The notes under the pieces: generated by a model
Seen by the model: only the letters and a program-made list of their open reading frames with translations
Told to the model about the DNA's origin: nothing
Database searches by the model: none
Made by a program: the position numbers and the translations under genes
Origin: Oasisia sp. SBJ-2009
Taxonomy: Eukaryota; Annelida; Polychaeta; Sabellida; Siboglinidae
Reading direction: 5' to 3'
DNA length: 64,000 nt
Assembly: GCA_964017155.1 (NCBI GenBank)
Contig: OZ024856.1
Coordinates: 13,136,125-13,200,124, forward strand
Shown: in pieces, positions 11,216 to 21,615 of the stretch
How positions within the stretch are numbered: the first letter of the stretch is position 1
How the letters are laid out: every line of letters starts with the position of its first letter

Positions 11216-11343
11216 TGGCCGCTGTAACGCAGCAACTGTTGGATGGTGCATTGTCACCTCTTACGACTCGCTCTTACAACAAGAATGTTGACATGTTCCA
11301 ACAATTTTGTAAGTTAGAACTTTGTATCGATAACTGGGAGTTA

Positions 11344-11402
11344 TGTATGGAGGGGGTTTTGTCCGAGGGAGTTTTGTCCGGACGAGGTTTTGTCCGCGTA
11401 TC
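11344..11402. repeat. TTTTGTCCG-containing triplet repeat
   Basis: Three closely spaced copies of GTTTTGTCCG (about 11356, 11371, 11386). This may be the edge of a small transposon, but I do not see a matching inverted end in the neighbourhood. Confidence 0.5.
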
Positions 11403-11699
11403 AAATTTATACGTTTAATTGGGTGTTGTGTTAAATGTACTTCCATTACAACGTAGATATGTTTCATGTGTGCCATTTATTGTGGCTTCATGCTTTTATT
11501 TTATATTGTTATATTACTAATGAACTACATGCAAATTTCAACCACATCAATTTACTTACTTTGGTATCAACTTTAAGCCAGACTGTAGTATTTATAATTG
11601 CCCCTGTGAGAATTATGTTAAGGTCGCTCTCAGATTCACTGGCGATGTCAGTTGTGTGTGGCAGCGTCGCCCGTCACTTCGTCAACGGTGCTGGAGTCG

Positions 11700-12045
11700 G
11701 TCGAGTCTGCTGACCACCCTGAGATCACCGACGCCACAACCACAGCAGTCCCGTCGACTCGGACAAGTCTGCTGACCACCCTGAGATCACCGACGCCACA
11801 ACCACAGCAGTCCCGTCGACTCGGACAAGTCTGCTGACCACCCTGAGATCACCGACGCCACAACCACAGCAGTCCCGTCGACTCGGACAAGTCTGCTGAC
11901 CACCCTGAGATCACCGACGCCACAACCACAGCAGTCCCGTCGACTCGGACAAGTCTGCTGACCACCCTGAGATCACCGACGCCACAACCACAGCAGTCCC
12001 GTCGACTCGGACAAGTCTGCTGACCACCCTGAGATCGTCGATGCC
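11700..12045. repeat. 62-bp minisatellite, about 5.5 copies
   Basis: Almost identical 62-bp units that begin TGCTGACCACCCTGAGATCA and end with CGACTCGGACAAGTC. 62 is not a multiple of 3, so long frames over the array on the minus strand cycle through all phases and are not evidence of a protein. The core GCTGACCACCC also occurs in the short array at 29955-30025. Confidence 0.97.
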
Positions 12046-12162
12046 GCCAACACGTGATCGGTCCAGACCATACCTCTGATGGAGGTGTCCCGGACAAAGG
12101 ACAAACTGTGTGACTCGGACGGGTGTTTGTAGAGTGTGAAGAGACACACCACGTGGCGCACT

Positions 12163-13049
12163 GCATGGCGGTGCACACTGCATGGCGGTGCACACTGCAT
12201 GGCGGTGCACACTGCATGGCGGTGCACACTGCATGGCGGTGCACACTGCATGGCGGTGCACACTGCATGGCGGTGCACACTGCATGGCGGTGCACACTGC
12301 ATGGCGGTGCACACTGCATGGCGGTGCACACTGCATGGCGGTGCACACTGCATGGCGGTGCACACTGCATGGCGGTGCACACTGCATGGCGGTGCACACT
12401 GCATGGCGGTGCACACTGCATGGCGGTGCACACTGCATGGCGGTGCACACTGCATGGCGGTGCACACTGCATGGCGGTGCACACTGCATGGCGGTGCACA
12501 CTGCATGGCGGTGCACACTGCATGGCGGTGCACACTGCATGGCGGTGCACACTGCATGGCGGTGCACACTGCATGGCGGTGCACACTGCATGGCGGTGCA
12601 CACTGCATGGCGGTGCACACTGCATGGCGGTGCACACTGCATGGCGGTGCACACTGCATGGCGGTGCACACTGCATGGCGGTGCACACTGCATGGCGGTG
12701 CACACTGGATGGCGGTGCACACTACATGGCGGTGCACACTGCATGGCGGTGCACACTGCATGGCGGTGCACACTGCATGGCGGTGCACACTGCATGGCGG
12801 TGCACACTGCATGGCGGTGCACACTACATGGCGGTGCACACTGCATGGCGGTGCACACTGCATGGCGGTGCACACTACATGGCGGTGCACACTACATGGC
12901 GGTGCACACTACATGGCGGTGCACACTGCATGGCGGTGCACACTGCATGGCGGTGCACACTGCATGGCGGTGCACACTGCATGGCGGTGCACACTACATG
13001 GCGGTGCACACTACATGGCGGTGCACACTACATGGCGGTGCACACTGCA
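12163..13049. repeat. 17-bp minisatellite, about 52 copies, open in all six frames
   Basis: The unit is CATGGCGGTGCACACTG (17 bp). It contains no stop codon in either orientation, and 17 is coprime to 3, so all three frames of each strand read the same 17-codon peptide period. This yields apparent proteins of 280-400 residues on both strands. One G-to-A variant (ACATGG for GCATGG) is confined to the 3' third, at about 12723, 12825, 12876, 12893, 12910, 12995, 13012 and 13029; a single GGATGG occurs near 12705. I do not treat any of the long frames as a gene. Confidence 0.98.
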
Positions 13050-13129
13050 GGCGAAGAAAGTCAACTGCGCATCCACCGTCCACCAGCTGGAGCCACTGTT
13101 GTGGTCGGCCCTAGACGACACGTCCACCA

Positions 13130-13900
13130 CCCGAGTCTAGAGGCCGAAATTGTTGCCACAATCACACACAGAGCGAAACTGCAGGCGGACGATCGTCCGT
13201 TTTATTCAGCAGGGGAAATTGTGGGAGACCTGGTGGCGGAATTGGTTGCTGCAACAAAGTTGTCCCCAGCTCTGAAGAGAATTCCAACTACCACCGGCGG
13301 CAGCACCGACAGTAGCTCCCGCAAGACCTTGCATTTCCACTGAACGCGGCTCACATCCGACGACTTTCTCCGCTGAGATGTAAAGGTCGTTGACGCACGG
13401 CACCTCCTTTTCGCCACTGACCTCCAAATAGATCGGCTGGAGAAGACGTGGTACGTAGACGCGACCTTCTACGTCGTTTGCCAGCCGCTACAGCAGCTGT
13501 TCACAATCAGTGCATTCGTTCGCAACTACCACTCGCCGTGTACATCATGTTGCGGCATCAAAAGCGAGACTACGCCGCGATATTTCGAGAAATATCGGCC
13601 ATGCTGCCACATTGCCAACTCCAGCGGATGGTGTTAGACTTTGAGCGGGCAGCCCGCGTGGTCTTCCCAACCGTGGTGTTGAAGGGGTGCACCTTCCACT
13701 TCACGCAGGCGATCTGGAGGCGCATCCAGGAGTGCGGCCTTCAAGTCGCGTACGGCAGTGACGAAGGCACCTTCAAATTTCTCAGGAGATATACTAAGCA
13801 CACAGAGAAAAATGGCATGATACGGTGGAGTTGCACATGTATTTCCCGACTAGTGTGTACACAGACTTGCTGCCATGATATACGTGTGACTGTGGATTAA
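13130..13900 (+). pseudogene. MULE transposase relic (copy D) beside the 17-bp array
   Basis: Downstream of the array a frame reads LEAEIVATITHRAKLQADD and FYSAGEIVGDLVAEL, resembling the MULE region before the catalytic core. A second frame has TDLQIDRLEKTWYVDATFYV, including W-Y-V-D-A-T-F with the first catalytic Asp. A third frame (13448-13900) has LAVYIMLRHQKRDYAAIFRE, then MVLDFERAARVVFP (second Asp) and GCTFHFTQAIWRRIQECGL (the C-x-x-H segment). The catalytic core is thus nearly complete but spread over three frames. The first part is in frame with one of the array frames, so the repeat grew at the 5' side of the transposase. Confidence 0.75.
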
Positions 13901-14059
13901 ATTGTTACTGAACACACAACCGTAGTTACATTCATTAATTTTTATTAACTGCAAAGTTTTTGTATAAAGAAATATGCCTCAAAATAGGTTAATTCTAAAT
14001 CTAAAGGATTTGAATGATTTCAATGAATATCGCCATTTCTAAATGCATACCATTGAGAC

Positions 14060-14860
14060 AGTTATAGGACTTATGCAGACTGTTTTGTCGTGTGATGACA
14101 TTGCTAGCATAGAGGCCGACAACAGAGCGAGACTGTTACAGCCTGGACCAACCACTGGTTCTGTGTATGATAGAGAATGATATGCAAATTATCCTGAGAA
14201 AGTGCATTTCTACACTAGTGTGCCATCCCTAGCAGTGCTTGGCATTGTTTACGATCGAATTAAATGCCATTTATCAGAAGCAATGAAACTGTCACGATAC
14301 CAGCAACTGTTGGTATGCCTGGTAAAGTTGAGAATGAACTACCTGTTTCGTGACATAGCATATCAGCTGAATGTTTCAGTGGGTACAGTCCAGCAGGTTT
14401 TCCACTATACACTAAATGCCCTGTATGTGGAACTGGATTTCCTGATCCAGTGGCCTTCGCAAGAGAATCTGAGGAAATCAATGCCAATATGCTTTCTTTC
14501 GCAAAGAGTTTGGTAACAAGGTTGTTGTGATCATTGATTGCTTTGAACTATTCACCGAGAAGGGTTGGGGGGTCGCACTTCTGATAAACACATTGTTCAG
14601 AAGTCTGGCATCCTGTCAAACTTGCTACCTGGTGACATCATCATGGCAGACGGGGGGTTCAAAATAGAGGAAGATGTCGCTTTCTACCATGCCAAGTTGG
14701 TAATTCCCGATGTTACCAGGGGTAAAAAGCTGCACCCACTTGAGGTTGAACATACTCGAAAGATTGCTAATGTACACATACATGTAGAGCGAGTGATTGG
14801 GTTAGTGGTAAGGAAGTTCCGGATTTTCGAAAACAGAAATTCACCTGGAATTTCTTAAAC
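14060..14860 (+). pseudogene. Harbinger/PIF-type DDE transposase relic
   Basis: The first frame (14202-14516) reads VHFYTSVPSLAVLG, YQQLLVCLVKLRMNYLFRDI and SVGTVQQVFHYTL, the helix-turn-helix part of DDE_Tnp_4 proteins, then LIQWPSQENLRKSMPICF. A short out-of-frame VVIIDCFELF holds the first Asp. The next frame (14565-14858) has GWGGRTSDKHI, LLPGDIIMADGGF (second Asp; most relatives have ADRGF) and TRKIANVHIHVERVIGL (the Glu). The segment between the first Asp and GWGGR, about 40 residues in relatives, is deleted. All three catalytic residues remain identifiable, but a frameshift and the deletion disable it. Confidence 0.85.
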
Positions 14861-14999
14861 TCCGCCAAGGCGATATTGGCTACGGGGATATTGGTAGTCC
14901 CAGACTGGGCTACACAGGCATGGTATCCGATGATGAGGGGCCTGATGATTTCGCAGCCGATCAGGCTGAAATGGCAGGCCAACCTGGTGATGCTAACAT

Positions 15000-15640
15000 T
15001 CAGGGAAGAGGTATTCAGATGTGTTGTTAACACGGGGAAGTATTAACAATAATGTGTATCTATATTTCTGTACGCAAAGGCCATGTGCAACGGAATGGAA
15101 ACAAGCTGAATACAGCAGGCTGACGTTGTTTGTTTTCACCAGGCCAGGGGTCAGGGGTCGGGATGACAGAACTACCTCCTTGTGGTCCGACCTGGGTGCT
15201 GGTCTTCAATGACCAGTAGCTAAGTGTTCTGCCCCTCACCGTTGGGTGGGGTTCCTAGCGGTGTTGTATGCACACGTAAGTGTCAATGTCTGAGGGTATC
15301 GCAGAATGTTATGTAGAGGGCGCCACTGTGCCCTCGAGCACGAACTCCAATGCAGGTGCAGGGAACGACTGTCCCAATGTGGTGTACCTGCCGGTAACTT
15401 CCTTCTACCAGGTGTATGGTTGTATGATTTGATAAGTCATGGAAAGTAATGAAATGTTTATTAAATGCAACGGTATTAAACAAACAGCTTCTTTTGTTGA
15501 GAATGATATTGTTTGCATGTTATTTAATGGAAGGCATGGCATGCATGCTATTCAAAACAGCATAACCTAAAAACTACTTCGATGATCTTATATGTATGTG
15601 GCAAGTTACACTTGTCTTTCCTGTGAAATCACCCAGTAAC
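15000..15640. other. No gene recognised
   Basis: Mixed-composition DNA with short frames only. I see no motif, tandem repeat or RNA gene here. Confidence 0.4.
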
Positions 15641-15652
15641 GCTATTTTGCAG

Positions 15653-15820
15653 GAGTTCGTGTTTATACACAGCAATCATTCACGAAAGGATCATTTCTTC
15701 TGGAATATGTTGGTGAATGAATTTCGAAAAAATAAGCCATAAAGATGGAAGATCATCTGGTGAAAAAGGGAAGTAACCATTTCTACATTTTTCATTTCTG
15801 GTATGGAGAGAAATCATATG
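15653..15820 (+). pseudogene. SET-domain exon with two in-frame stops
   Basis: Bounded by TATTTTGCAG|GAG and TATG|GTAAGT, a clean exon of 168 bp. It reads RVYTQQSFTKGSFLLEYVGE, stop, ISKK, stop, AIKMEDHLVKKGSNHF, then YIFHFWYGEKSY. This matches the start of SET lysine methyltransferase domains of the KMT5A/SETD8 type (GVFxxxxFxKGDFLLEYxGELIS...). Each stop (TGA, TAA) sits where a single substitution from a Leu and a Glu codon would explain it, while frame and both splice sites are intact. The exon is therefore lightly decayed. Catalytic SET motifs further downstream (NHSC, the second Tyr) would be on later exons, which I do not find nearby. Confidence 0.7.
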
Positions 15821-16361
15821 GTAAGTTTTATATTTATTAAACTAAAAATATGTTTTTGTTATTTGCATTGGTTATAAAATCATTATTTTTTTTCTTACGT
15901 GTTTGATTAAAACAATTATTCTACAAAACATTCCGATAGGACCACTATAAAAGTGTGTTCCATACATGCAAAATAGGCACAAATTTATGCCATTATAAAG
16001 TTGGAGTTGGTCGCTAGGTGGCGTAAGGAGGTACACGTTTATATTTCACTGCTCAGTTCAAATCATATTTTGTAATCCAAATTCTGCATTTTTGTGTTTG
16101 ACACTAATGTAGCTTGACGATCAACACAATACTTTATTTGGACACGCAGAAATTTGATAAAGTATACCAGTTACACCGCTGAAATTGTGTATTTGCAACA
16201 CTGTGGGTGACAATATAGGCCGATTTCATTTGTGCGCCAGTGCGGCCGTATAAATCACATACAAAGACAGGGGTAGCCCTTATAAACTGTTGACTAAAAG
16301 ACCTTTTCACAAGACGTTTCTTTATACCCAGAATCACCCTTGGGGAACAGACATCCTAAAC

Positions 16362-16670
16362 GAGTCCGAAAGTGCACATATCCTTGTGACCGCTGTAGAA
16401 AAGAATATGTTAAAGAAGTGATAGAATGTCCTGTATTGGTATGGACACGATGATGTTGGGGAAGTGGAGCAGTGTGGATAAAGACTTCTTATGTGAGACA
16501 TGCGCATTCAGAAACGACAGATACGATCTGACGAAAGCTCTGGAAAGGTTCGTGTTCAGCTTCTTTATACTGTTGTTTATCTATTACTTTCACCAACGGA
16601 TATACATATCTTTTTTATTTATTGACCAGATCACACTCACAGCTGTCCTGGGTAGGAAATACCAGCGGTA
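16362..16670 (+). pseudogene. Cys-rich (PHD-like) exon fragment
   Basis: One frame reads KCTYPCDRCRKEYVKEVIEC. After a one-base shift it continues MSCIGMDTMMLGKWSSVDKD, then FLCETCAFRNDRYDLTKALE, followed by a possible donor (GAAAG|GTTCGT). The spacing of Cys pairs (C-x2-C, then single Cys, then C-x2-C with a preceding aromatic) resembles the end of a PHD finger, but the His ligand is not evident. It lies 540 bp after the SET exon in the same orientation and could belong to the same former gene. Weak assignment. Confidence 0.35.
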
Positions 16671-17117
16671 AGACCCATGGCCAGGACCAAATGTAACATG
16701 TTCTCACTAGGCTTAATTTGAACCCTTCAGACTATTCAGTTCAACGTTTTCCATGACGAGGGGCAACTTTTCATTAGAATGCAGGCTTCCTACTGAGGTA
16801 GTTACAGCACGTGGGACTGGTTAAGTAGTGCACATGAGAGCTATATTCATCCTTCATGGTATGTATCAAGCCCTATCAGCCATATCCGAACACATCGCCT
16901 ACATACAACATATCAGTGATGTCAATAGTCATCAACCGCGACTGTTGGCTGAACAAGAATCAAGTAAGAGTCATCCTAGGGTAGGATGGCTGCTAGATAG
17001 AGATAATACTCGTTACTCCTACCAGGGTTGGGGTGTGTTTGGGAGATCGATTTTATAAACAGCATAGTTGGTGTATACTGGTACTTGGGTATATATACGA
17101 CCTGCATAAGAGCTGTA

Positions 17118-17490
17118 AGCATGGCGTCTACATCCACGACTACTTCACCATGTGTGAAAAAGAGAGGAGAGAGAAGCCGGTTAACGAAAACGAAGAATAG
17201 ACCAGTGTGCGAACCGGAGCTGGTGCCGAATAGGATCGGTCAGTCAGCAATGTAGCCAGGACTACATTGAAACTCGATGTAACCAAGGAGCGGCTACAGA
17301 AGCTCGAGGTGCTTGACCAGCTGGTGGTGCAGGTGGCCAGCTTGACCAGGTCGCTGGAGTACGGCCATGCCACGATCACCGACCTCAAAACGGAGAACAG
17401 TACGTTTAAAACCCAGATGGTCTTAATTTTGAGCGACACAGACAACCGAAGACGGCAAGCGAAGTCGATCACGACTTCGTTTATCATCTT
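17118..17490 (+). pseudogene. LINE ORF1-like coiled-coil fragment
   Basis: The ATG at 17121 starts MASTSTTTSPCVKKRGERSR. After a frameshift near 17250 it continues LDVTKERLQKLEVLDQLVVQ, VASLTRSLEYGHATITDLK and ENSTFKTQM. The heptad-like Leu/Val spacing and an ENxxFK segment resemble the N-terminal coiled coil of ORF1 proteins in non-LTR retrotransposons. No nucleic-acid-binding domain follows. Confidence 0.45.
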
Positions 17491-17831
17491 ACTAGAAATG
17501 TACTTTTGGTCATTAAAATTATTATATGCAGCCTGTATAGGTATATCTTAAATGTAATGCTCTTATTTAAAGAGTATTTTAGCTGTTTAATTTATGTACA
17601 ATTATTAGTTGTTGTCTCAATTAACATTCAGTGATGGTATAATGGTCTAAATGAATAGACACACTGGTTATTGGCTATGTGATTCTGTCACTCTATGTCT
17701 AATGTATCCTGCTGTATTATGGATGTAATAATACAATTGTTTACAATTTACATCAACTTATTTCACATGAAACGATTAATTACATTATTACATAATTATG
17801 TTTGAGTTCCAGTGACTAAAAATGAAGTTAT

Positions 17832-18665
17832 ATGAATACCAAATTTTATTCAAGGTCTGCCACCATAGCATGTTGTCGCTTACGAGGGTCGCACACGTTT
17901 GATGTGTTGGCTGGTGCACTGGAGGACATTCACACCGAGTACGCCATCAGGCAGGTCACTAGGACGACAACGGACAACGGGTCAAACTTCGTAAAGGCCT
18001 TTTCAGTTTTTGATGTGAGTCCGACAACAACCGAAGATGACTAGAATGACACAGAACTTAGGTGCTTAGGTGGGTAATTCCATGTGTGCTATAGAACATA
18101 CCATTTATGACAAGTATTTTAAAGTACCTTTGAATTAAATTTGGTTAAGTACTCTGAACTCACCGTGGCGTCTACTTTGAGGACATTGACAGTGTACTCA
18201 ATGACAACTGACATTGCTATTTAATGCAAACTTATTTACTATAAGTAATTCCTTTTACTTTTTGGTAACACAAGTACTCGGAATTGTCTGGGTGATGGTG
18301 TCCAATTTGAAGATGTGGCCAGTATGCTGGACAACGATGACTTTGTCGACTACCGGCCGCCGAGTCATCAGCGATGTGCCTGTCATTCGTTGAACCTTGT
18401 CTGCACAACTGATGCCCAGCATGCGGAAGACAACACAGCGTATAAGAAGTTATCCAGGTCGACATTTGGGAAGTGCCAGGCCATCAGGAACAAGGCCGGA
18501 AGGTCAACCCTGGCAGTTGAGACCATCCAGGACACCTGTGGCCTGATGGACATTTGCCCTGTGCCGACAAGATGGAACTGGGGAGTTCATGGCAGTCGAG
18601 CGGCTTGTTTGGATTGTCAAGGAGATAGGGGAAGGAAGCACTGCACACCGTGTGTATGAGTTTGA
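17832..18665 (+). pseudogene. hAT-superfamily transposase relic
   Basis: First block (17845-18044): CCRLRGSHTFDVLAGALEDI, HTEYAIRQVTRTTTDNGSNF, VKAFSVF. TTDNGSNFVKAF is the hAT RNase H-like segment carrying the second catalytic Asp. After an intron-sized gap of AT-rich DNA, the second block (18285-18660) reads ASMLDNDDFVDYRPPSHQRC, ACHSLNLVCTTDAQHAED, YKKLSRSTFGKCQAIRNKAG and VPTRWNW, then in a shifted frame FMAVERLVWIVKEIGEG. The C-x-x-H motif (CACHSLNLV) and TRWNS-type block are standard hAT landmarks. The Glu-bearing C-terminal dimerisation region is missing; the coding part runs straight into a 33-bp array. Confidence 0.8.
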
Positions 18666-18669
18666 CAGC

Positions 18670-19075
18670 AAAAGTGAGCACAATCACAGACACCAGTGAC
18701 AGCAAAGTGAGTACAATCACAGACACCAGTGACAGCAAAGTGAGTACAATCACAGACACCAGTGACAGCAAAGTGAGTACAATCACAGACACCAGTGACA
18801 GCAAAGTGAGTACAATCACAGACACCAGTGGCAGCAAAGTGAGTACAATCACAGACACCAGTGGCAGCAAAGTGGGTACAATCACAGACACCAGTGACAG
18901 CAAAGTGAGTACAATCACAGACACCAGTGACAGCAAAGTGAGTACAATCACAGACACCAGTGACAGCAAAGTGAGTACAATCACAGACACCAGTGACAGC
19001 AAAGTGAGTACAATCACAGACACCAGTGACAGCAAAGTGAGTACAATCACAGACACCACAGTGAGTACATTCACA
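18670..19075. repeat. 33-bp in-frame minisatellite carrying GTGAGT and CACAG
   Basis: About 12 copies of a 33-bp unit with core GTGAGTACAATCACAG and ACACCAGTGACAGCAAA. It stays open as an 11-residue repeat (KVSTITDTSDS) on + and as VLTLLSLVSVI on the minus strand. Each unit contains GTGAGT (a perfect donor hexamer) and CACAG (acceptor-like). The array starts where the hAT frame reads YEFDSK, so it grew from the hAT exon end and its GTGAGT donor. Confidence 0.95.
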
Positions 19076-19089
19076 GGGACCACAACTAC

Positions 19090-19400
19090 TGTGTGGTGTA
19101 TTAATTAACTAACATTATGGGTAATTATTTAGGTTGATCTTTTTACTCTGTATGCACACTAGCATGTGCCAGAACATATTTAAATCGTGCCTTAGCATTT
19201 CAAAATTTACAACAAATCTGATTTTAATGTCTAGTTATTTGGATGTTGACTATTATACTGCAATATGAATTTAATAATTATTTATTTAATAACATGTTAT
19301 TATGAGTATTACTTTGTTTAAATTATACATTTTATTTAAGTTATTTGCTGTTGTTGTTATACGTGTTATTTTGTTTAATCGTTGGTATAGTTTGTTCCAG
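19090..19400. other. No gene recognised
   Basis: AT-rich DNA (over 70 percent A/T by eye). No motif found. Confidence 0.45.
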
Positions 19401-19885
19401 CGTTGTTCATGCGGCGTCGCCTTCCTTGACGTCGTCGTTGACGTCGTCGTTGACGTCGAGTTGTCGGTGATTCCCGATTCCTTTGTCTCATCCCTCGTGG
19501 CGGTGGACGCCGCCATTTTGGACTCGGGCCAAGGTACGCTGGGATTTTGCGTTGGAGGGTGAAGCACAGTTGTGGGAGTTAAGTATTCTTTTATTACGTG
19601 GATTTTTCGGTACTACGTCGACGGTTTCTGATCAACGCGATTTAGCGCTTGTTATTGGGGATAGTCATGTCTACTGGCTCTGGCTAGGGCGTTTTATGTC
19701 TAATTCTATGTTACGTTTTGGGTCGGGCCCTGATTTTCTGGGCGATAATTGCCGCATCCGTTTTATTGGTTTTTGGGGTGGGTCCATAGACAGTCTCGGG
19801 CAGGTAACGAGCCTGTTAGCGGCCGGAGTCGTATGCGTGTATTTGAATTCGCGAAGTCATTGGTGAGTCGGGGTGTGGAACGGGT
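19400..19885 (+). pseudogene. SGNH-hydrolase-like fragment of a retroelement
   Basis: A frame at 19635-19866 reads LALVIGDSHVYWLWLGRF and later IRFIGFWGGSIDSLGQV. I-x-GDSHV-x-W is the block I serine motif (GDS) of SGNH hydrolases. The 21 bp GTGAGTCGGGGTGTGGAACG plus one base, at 19863 onward, recur at 37363, where the rest of the fold (GGNDLDS, DGVHFNDLG) is visible. Such esterase-like domains occur in several invertebrate retroelements. A (GACGTCGTC)-type short repeat lies at 19425-19455. The copy is broken after block I. Confidence 0.5.
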
Positions 19886-20015
19886 TAATATTTGTATTTA
19901 ATAATAAAGTGTACTTTCTACATGGTTGTGTTCATGGTTGTATTTCAAGTTACGTTATACCTTTCAGTTATTTCCAAGCTCGTGTTTGTCACACATTTCT
20001 TGATTACTTTAATAT

Positions 20016-20730
20016 GTGGCTTCAGCTACTGAACACATCGATGTCAACTGTGAGGTTAGTGCTGTCTGGGTGGCATGGGAAGGAATGGCAATGAAACTTC
20101 AATGTGGAGCCAGCTCCGTCGGAGGAAGAGGCCCAGCAGTGACGCTGACTGCTCCGGACATTGTAGTTCTCAACAAACAAATGGCTGCCATGCAACAACA
20201 AATCCAATCGATTAGCAATGTAGTTATTGGTATGGCCACTGCAGCTGTGGCGCCACCTACTTCGTGTGAGGAGACACGCCAACTGAGACATCCCGCTAGT
20301 GCTGCCTTGGACTGTGTAGACGATGCAGGCGTGCTAGGTGAGAACCACGATGAACCCTTCCCGTGGGTACTGCAATCATTTACGTCTGTTCCCCTTCGCA
20401 GTTTGGTTGAGCCGGAACTCAAAGCAAAAACTTGGGCAAAATAATTTGTCGAGTTGGAGTTGCTAGCTGCAGTCTCACCCCAAACGTTGTTCATGCCTGA
20501 TGCTCAGACAATGGTCGAGGTTAGGCACCAGCCAACAAAGAAGATCACTAACATATACATCGAACGCCATCCCGCAGATACTCCTGACATCCTTAAATAT
20601 TATCAGATTATCTGCACCACGTCAGCTAATGCCCATAGCAAGCTCTTCATGTCATATGACCGCAATTTCAGCAACTGCGGGTTTGCAATTCCATGCCATG
20701 GTGTAATATTTAGCAAGAACTGTTTCACCA
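20016..20730 (+). pseudogene. DIRS-like gag relic (copy 2)
   Basis: Reads MAAMQQQIQSISNVVIGMA, then VPLRSLVEPELKAKTWAK, an in-frame stop in place of one residue, FVELELLAAVSPQTL, and MVEVRHQPTKKITNIYIERH, then LMSYDRNFSNCGFAIPCHG in another frame. It corresponds segment by segment to copy 1 at 10370-11215 and is longer at its C-terminal end. A reverse transcriptase of DIRS type follows 300 bp downstream, so the two are probably one element. Confidence 0.6.
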
Positions 20731-21004
20731 CGTCACGTGTGAAGCGAACAAGGCTCAGAGCCAAAGCAGTGTGTTTCCTTTGAGCAGACAGTCAAAGAAA
20801 GCAGTCCTTTCCCACGGGATACTGCTATGCCTTCTGTGCCACAGGGCGCTGCAGAAATGCGGCGGTCACCTACTCCCACATGTAGTGGACCCCATCAATG
20901 TGTCCAACCAAAGGAACAGGCCAACGTCCTCTCAACACCTTCACGAGTCGCCCCGCTACCCAGGCTCCTAAAAGAAAGTTTCAAGATTTAGTTGTTTCCC
21001 TTTA

Positions 21005-21330
21005 GGCCTAATGAAACGAAGAAGGAGACGGGGAAGTTTCGTATCATCCATGATTTGTCATTTCCTAAGGGAAATTCTGTTACTTTTGGTATTCCAAAAG
21101 GAGTACTGTTCTGTCACCTATGAGAATTGTGATTATCTTGTTTCTCTGTTAACATTGATAGGTCCAGGATGCTTTATCGCCAAGGCAGATCTTCAATCTG
21201 CATTTAGGATCATTCCTGTACACCCAGATGATGACCGTCTTTTAGGATCACCTTTGCCGGTCGTTTGGGTAAGGATGCTCGTCTTCACTTGGTCCTTGTT
21301 TCTGGAGAGTTATAACGTAATTTCTCTCTG
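21005..21330 (+). pseudogene. DIRS/Ngaro-type reverse transcriptase fragment
   Basis: Starts in one frame as GKFRIIHDLSFPKGNSVTFG and continues after a one-base shift as EYCSVTYENCDYLVSLL, GPGCFIAKADLQSAFRIIPV and HPDDDRLLG. The chain K-x-R-[VI]-I-H-[DH]-L-S-[FY]-P followed by A-K-x-D-[LI]-x-S-A-F-R-I-I-P-V-H-P is diagnostic of tyrosine-recombinase retroelements. The Asp of AKADLQSAF is the first RT catalytic residue. The YVDD-like motif, RNase H and recombinase are absent, so it is heavily truncated. Upstream, the gag relic is in the same orientation. Confidence 0.85.
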
Positions 21331-21615
21331 TATTAATGTCAGTCAGCAGGTCAGTGGTTCCAAGGTTACTGGCCTCCATCATGGCAAGCGTGTAGTATAG
21401 CCGTCAAAGAATTGTTTCCTATTGTGCTCGCATTCATCTTATGGTCAAATGTCATTGCATCTTGTGCTGTGTGATAACGAAGGAGTTGGTGACCATGGGG
21501 AAATTCCCAGTACGCGGGATGTCGGCACACCCGAGTGTGGCCGGCACCCGTCGTACAGGGAGGAATACGGGGACGAGTATCACTGGCAAGACCCACTCAT
21601 TGAAGCCATGAAGCC

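Noticed and set aside
11849..13343. Six long frames of 280-406 codons on both strands
   Set aside because: They are produced by stop-free 62-bp and 17-bp tandem units whose lengths are not multiples of 3; the peptides are pure repeats.
18484..19083. 199-codon minus frame with a hydrophobic VLTLLSLVSVI repeat that looks like membrane segments
   Set aside because: Antisense of the 33-bp minisatellite; hydrophobicity comes from the repeat unit.
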